A stretch of DNA of 64,000 nt from Balanoglossus misakiensis. Its lineage: Eukaryota; Hemichordata. Location: positions 11,222,001 to 11,286,000 of the forward strand of contig CM082593.2 of NCBI GenBank assembly GCA_040954595.2, given 5' to 3'. Below the pieces are notes generated by a model, which saw nothing but the letters and a program-made list of their open reading frames with translations, was not told the DNA's origin and did no database searches. The translations under genes were made by a program, and so were the position numbers. Of the stretch, positions 62,684 to 64,000 are shown in pieces (the first letter of the stretch is position 1; each line of letters starts with the position of its first letter).

Positions 62684-62831
62684 AATGTTGATGAACGGAG
62701 ACTTATAATCGAATAAATGAAAACCTACCTTTAACGGTGTTAGGGTTACTACACCTGACAGACCGCTGGTCTGCGTCCGACCGATTCTGAGCTCCTAGCT
62801 CTTGTGGAGACATGCGGAGGTACAGCGGGTT

Positions 62832-64000
62832 AACGGTTAGGAAGTGTTGATGAAAGGAATGATTAATTACATAGGCCAATCAGGATCCTGGAGTTAGATA
62901 TTCGAGTGAAATGGTGGAAAAACGGGAATGCCGATTGGTTCAATTTAACCGGAGGGAAATTGCTACATTATATGACGTCAGTTGCGAACGATAATGCATA
63001 TATTAAGCTAAGGTTGAATCCGGTTTTTCCATCAAGCACAAGCATATTTCAGTCATAAAAAAAACGAAGAGAATAACACTAAAAAAATATTTCCTTTTTA
63101 AAAACTTCACTATAACATTATTATAATGATGTACGTCGTACATAAAATGATACACGTGACATCGACTTGTTCAGAGTTTTAAAACAGGTAGAGAGTGCCC
63201 ATGGGTAACCCGAAAACACACAAACCGGGTAAAAAATGAAAGTCCTGCGAAGGCCAGGAGTATACACTGAAAAATTACAATAAATCTAGTACAAAGGTTT
63301 GTATCCTCACGAATAATTAACTCTGATTGCATAAGTTTATTTCCGTCTCATTACCTTCTGAAAGCAAATCACTCACTTGCCGGTAAAAGTTGAGTAAAAT
63401 ACTACATCTAAACTGCATAGCGATGGCGGCCCATAAAAATAATTGCCCAGTGTCCCACTCGCAATGCACAACTTTTTAGGCCAAGTGCTAATGATATTCG
63501 AATTTTCGAAGGTTACGCAATATACACATACATGTATAAATATTAATTTATGAACAATTTCCAGTGTTCACGCTGGGATTTCTTTCGTTCTAGTTTACTC
63601 GTTATATAATGTACCAATTCCCTCCGGTAAGTTGAGCCGATTCCCATCACTTTGAGCCAATCGATATTCATGGTTTTTCAGCATTTCAGTCGACTATATT
63701 TACACCTGTTGCATGTCTTTGCAGTTTTTGACTTGACGCTTACAACCGAGTCGCACCGCACGCAGTACTATCTTGTTGTCTTCATGTTTAGTTGTTGTTT
63801 TGCGCACACTATTTGCACAAAAATATCTGCTCGTTTTGTTATCAACGATCGAGTATATGTTAGGAAGTCCGACATAGAGAACTTTGTTCTAAATATTCAA
63901 TGCCCCACAAATGATATACTACACTGCTCGACACAACACACCCCAGCCATACTCCATTAGTACACGCCACAAACACCGTATTTATACAGCCTGAGGGATT
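62832..64000. other. right flank, no gene recognised
   Basis: No domain-bearing frame was seen. A perfect CRE octamer (TGACGTCA) lies near 62973. The DR1 repeat that is cut at 34713 does not resume here, so this is not the simple other side of a single insertion site. Confidence 0.4.

Larger units (their letters stand above)
56158..62831. mobile_element. right long inverted arm of the 28.1-kb structure
   Basis: Reverse complement of 34720-38240, but longer. The extra length comes from a five-unit 308-bp tandem array (56599-59275), an inserted LINE (57217-58356), an expanded and inverted internal segment (about 59605-60950) and about 600 bp near 61855-62450 that the left arm lacks. It ends in gcggaggtacagcgggtt at 62831. 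The inner end at about 56158 adjoins Helentron copy 2. Confidence 0.7.

Noticed and set aside
34720-62831. Polinton/Maverick element
   Set aside because: The long inverted arms prompted the idea, but no protein-primed polymerase B, retroviral-type integrase, ATPase or capsid gene is present between them.
63652-63960. 102-codon frame at the right edge
   Set aside because: No domain, no repeat relation and no splice pattern; length is compatible with chance in this composition.

Overview
The window reads as about 64 kb of AT-rich nuclear DNA from a marine invertebrate. I favour an invertebrate deuterostome (hemichordate or cephalochordate type), but a lophotrochozoan is not excluded. The evidence is GT-AG introns, a multi-exon gene of extracellular domains, a Helentron with OTU and endonuclease domains, a Plavaka-type EnSpm element, truncated non-LTR retrotransposons, fold-back MITEs and (GTAT)n microsatellites. 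Nothing looks prokaryotic. One host gene is visible; almost all the rest is nested mobile DNA.

0-14 kb: a reverse-transcriptase remnant lies at the left edge and a fold-back element at 2.9-3.3 kb. A minus-strand host gene follows, with at least 15 exons (14071 down to 4963). It encodes a type I membrane protein: pentraxin/LamG - HYR - sushi - linker with a furin-like RRKR site - four GCC2/GCC3 cysteine modules - two EGFs - one membrane span - acidic tail with an NPMY motif. Its 5' exons were not found. MITEs and a SINE-like repeat sit in its introns.

14.3-34.7 kb: two blocks of a repeat rich in perfect DR1 nuclear-receptor sites (AGGTCAAAGGTCA) flank a Helentron. The Helentron has a spliced 5' leader with a 26-nt micro-exon, a 2129-codon OTU-Rep-helicase frame, and a second frame carrying the helicase end plus an EEP endonuclease. 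The two frames are separated by a single -1 step at an A6 run. A hairpin, a (GTAT)n array and a truncated LINE follow.

34.72-62.83 kb: a 28.1-kb structure is bounded by long inverted arms. The left arm runs 34720-38240. The right arm runs 56158-62831 and is expanded by a 308-bp tandem array, a LINE insertion and an internal inversion. Both arms carry copies of OB-fold-like, RPA-like coding pieces and of a second unrecognised exon. Between the arms lies a short Helentron derivative (40674-40990 plus 54729-about 56140). It is split by a 13,738-bp EnSpm/Plavaka transposon (40991-54728) with CACTG termini, a 3-bp TAA target duplication and subterminal ACGTATAT arrays.

The EnSpm element carries two divergent spliced genes: a Plavaka transposase on the plus strand (with a duplicated exon and a damaged 3' end), and an intact 319-codon, five-exon gene on the minus strand. 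The second product resembles, from memory, the conserved C-terminal part of vertebrate C14orf93. This accessory gene, together with the unclassified inverted-arm structure, is the best candidate here for something under-described.
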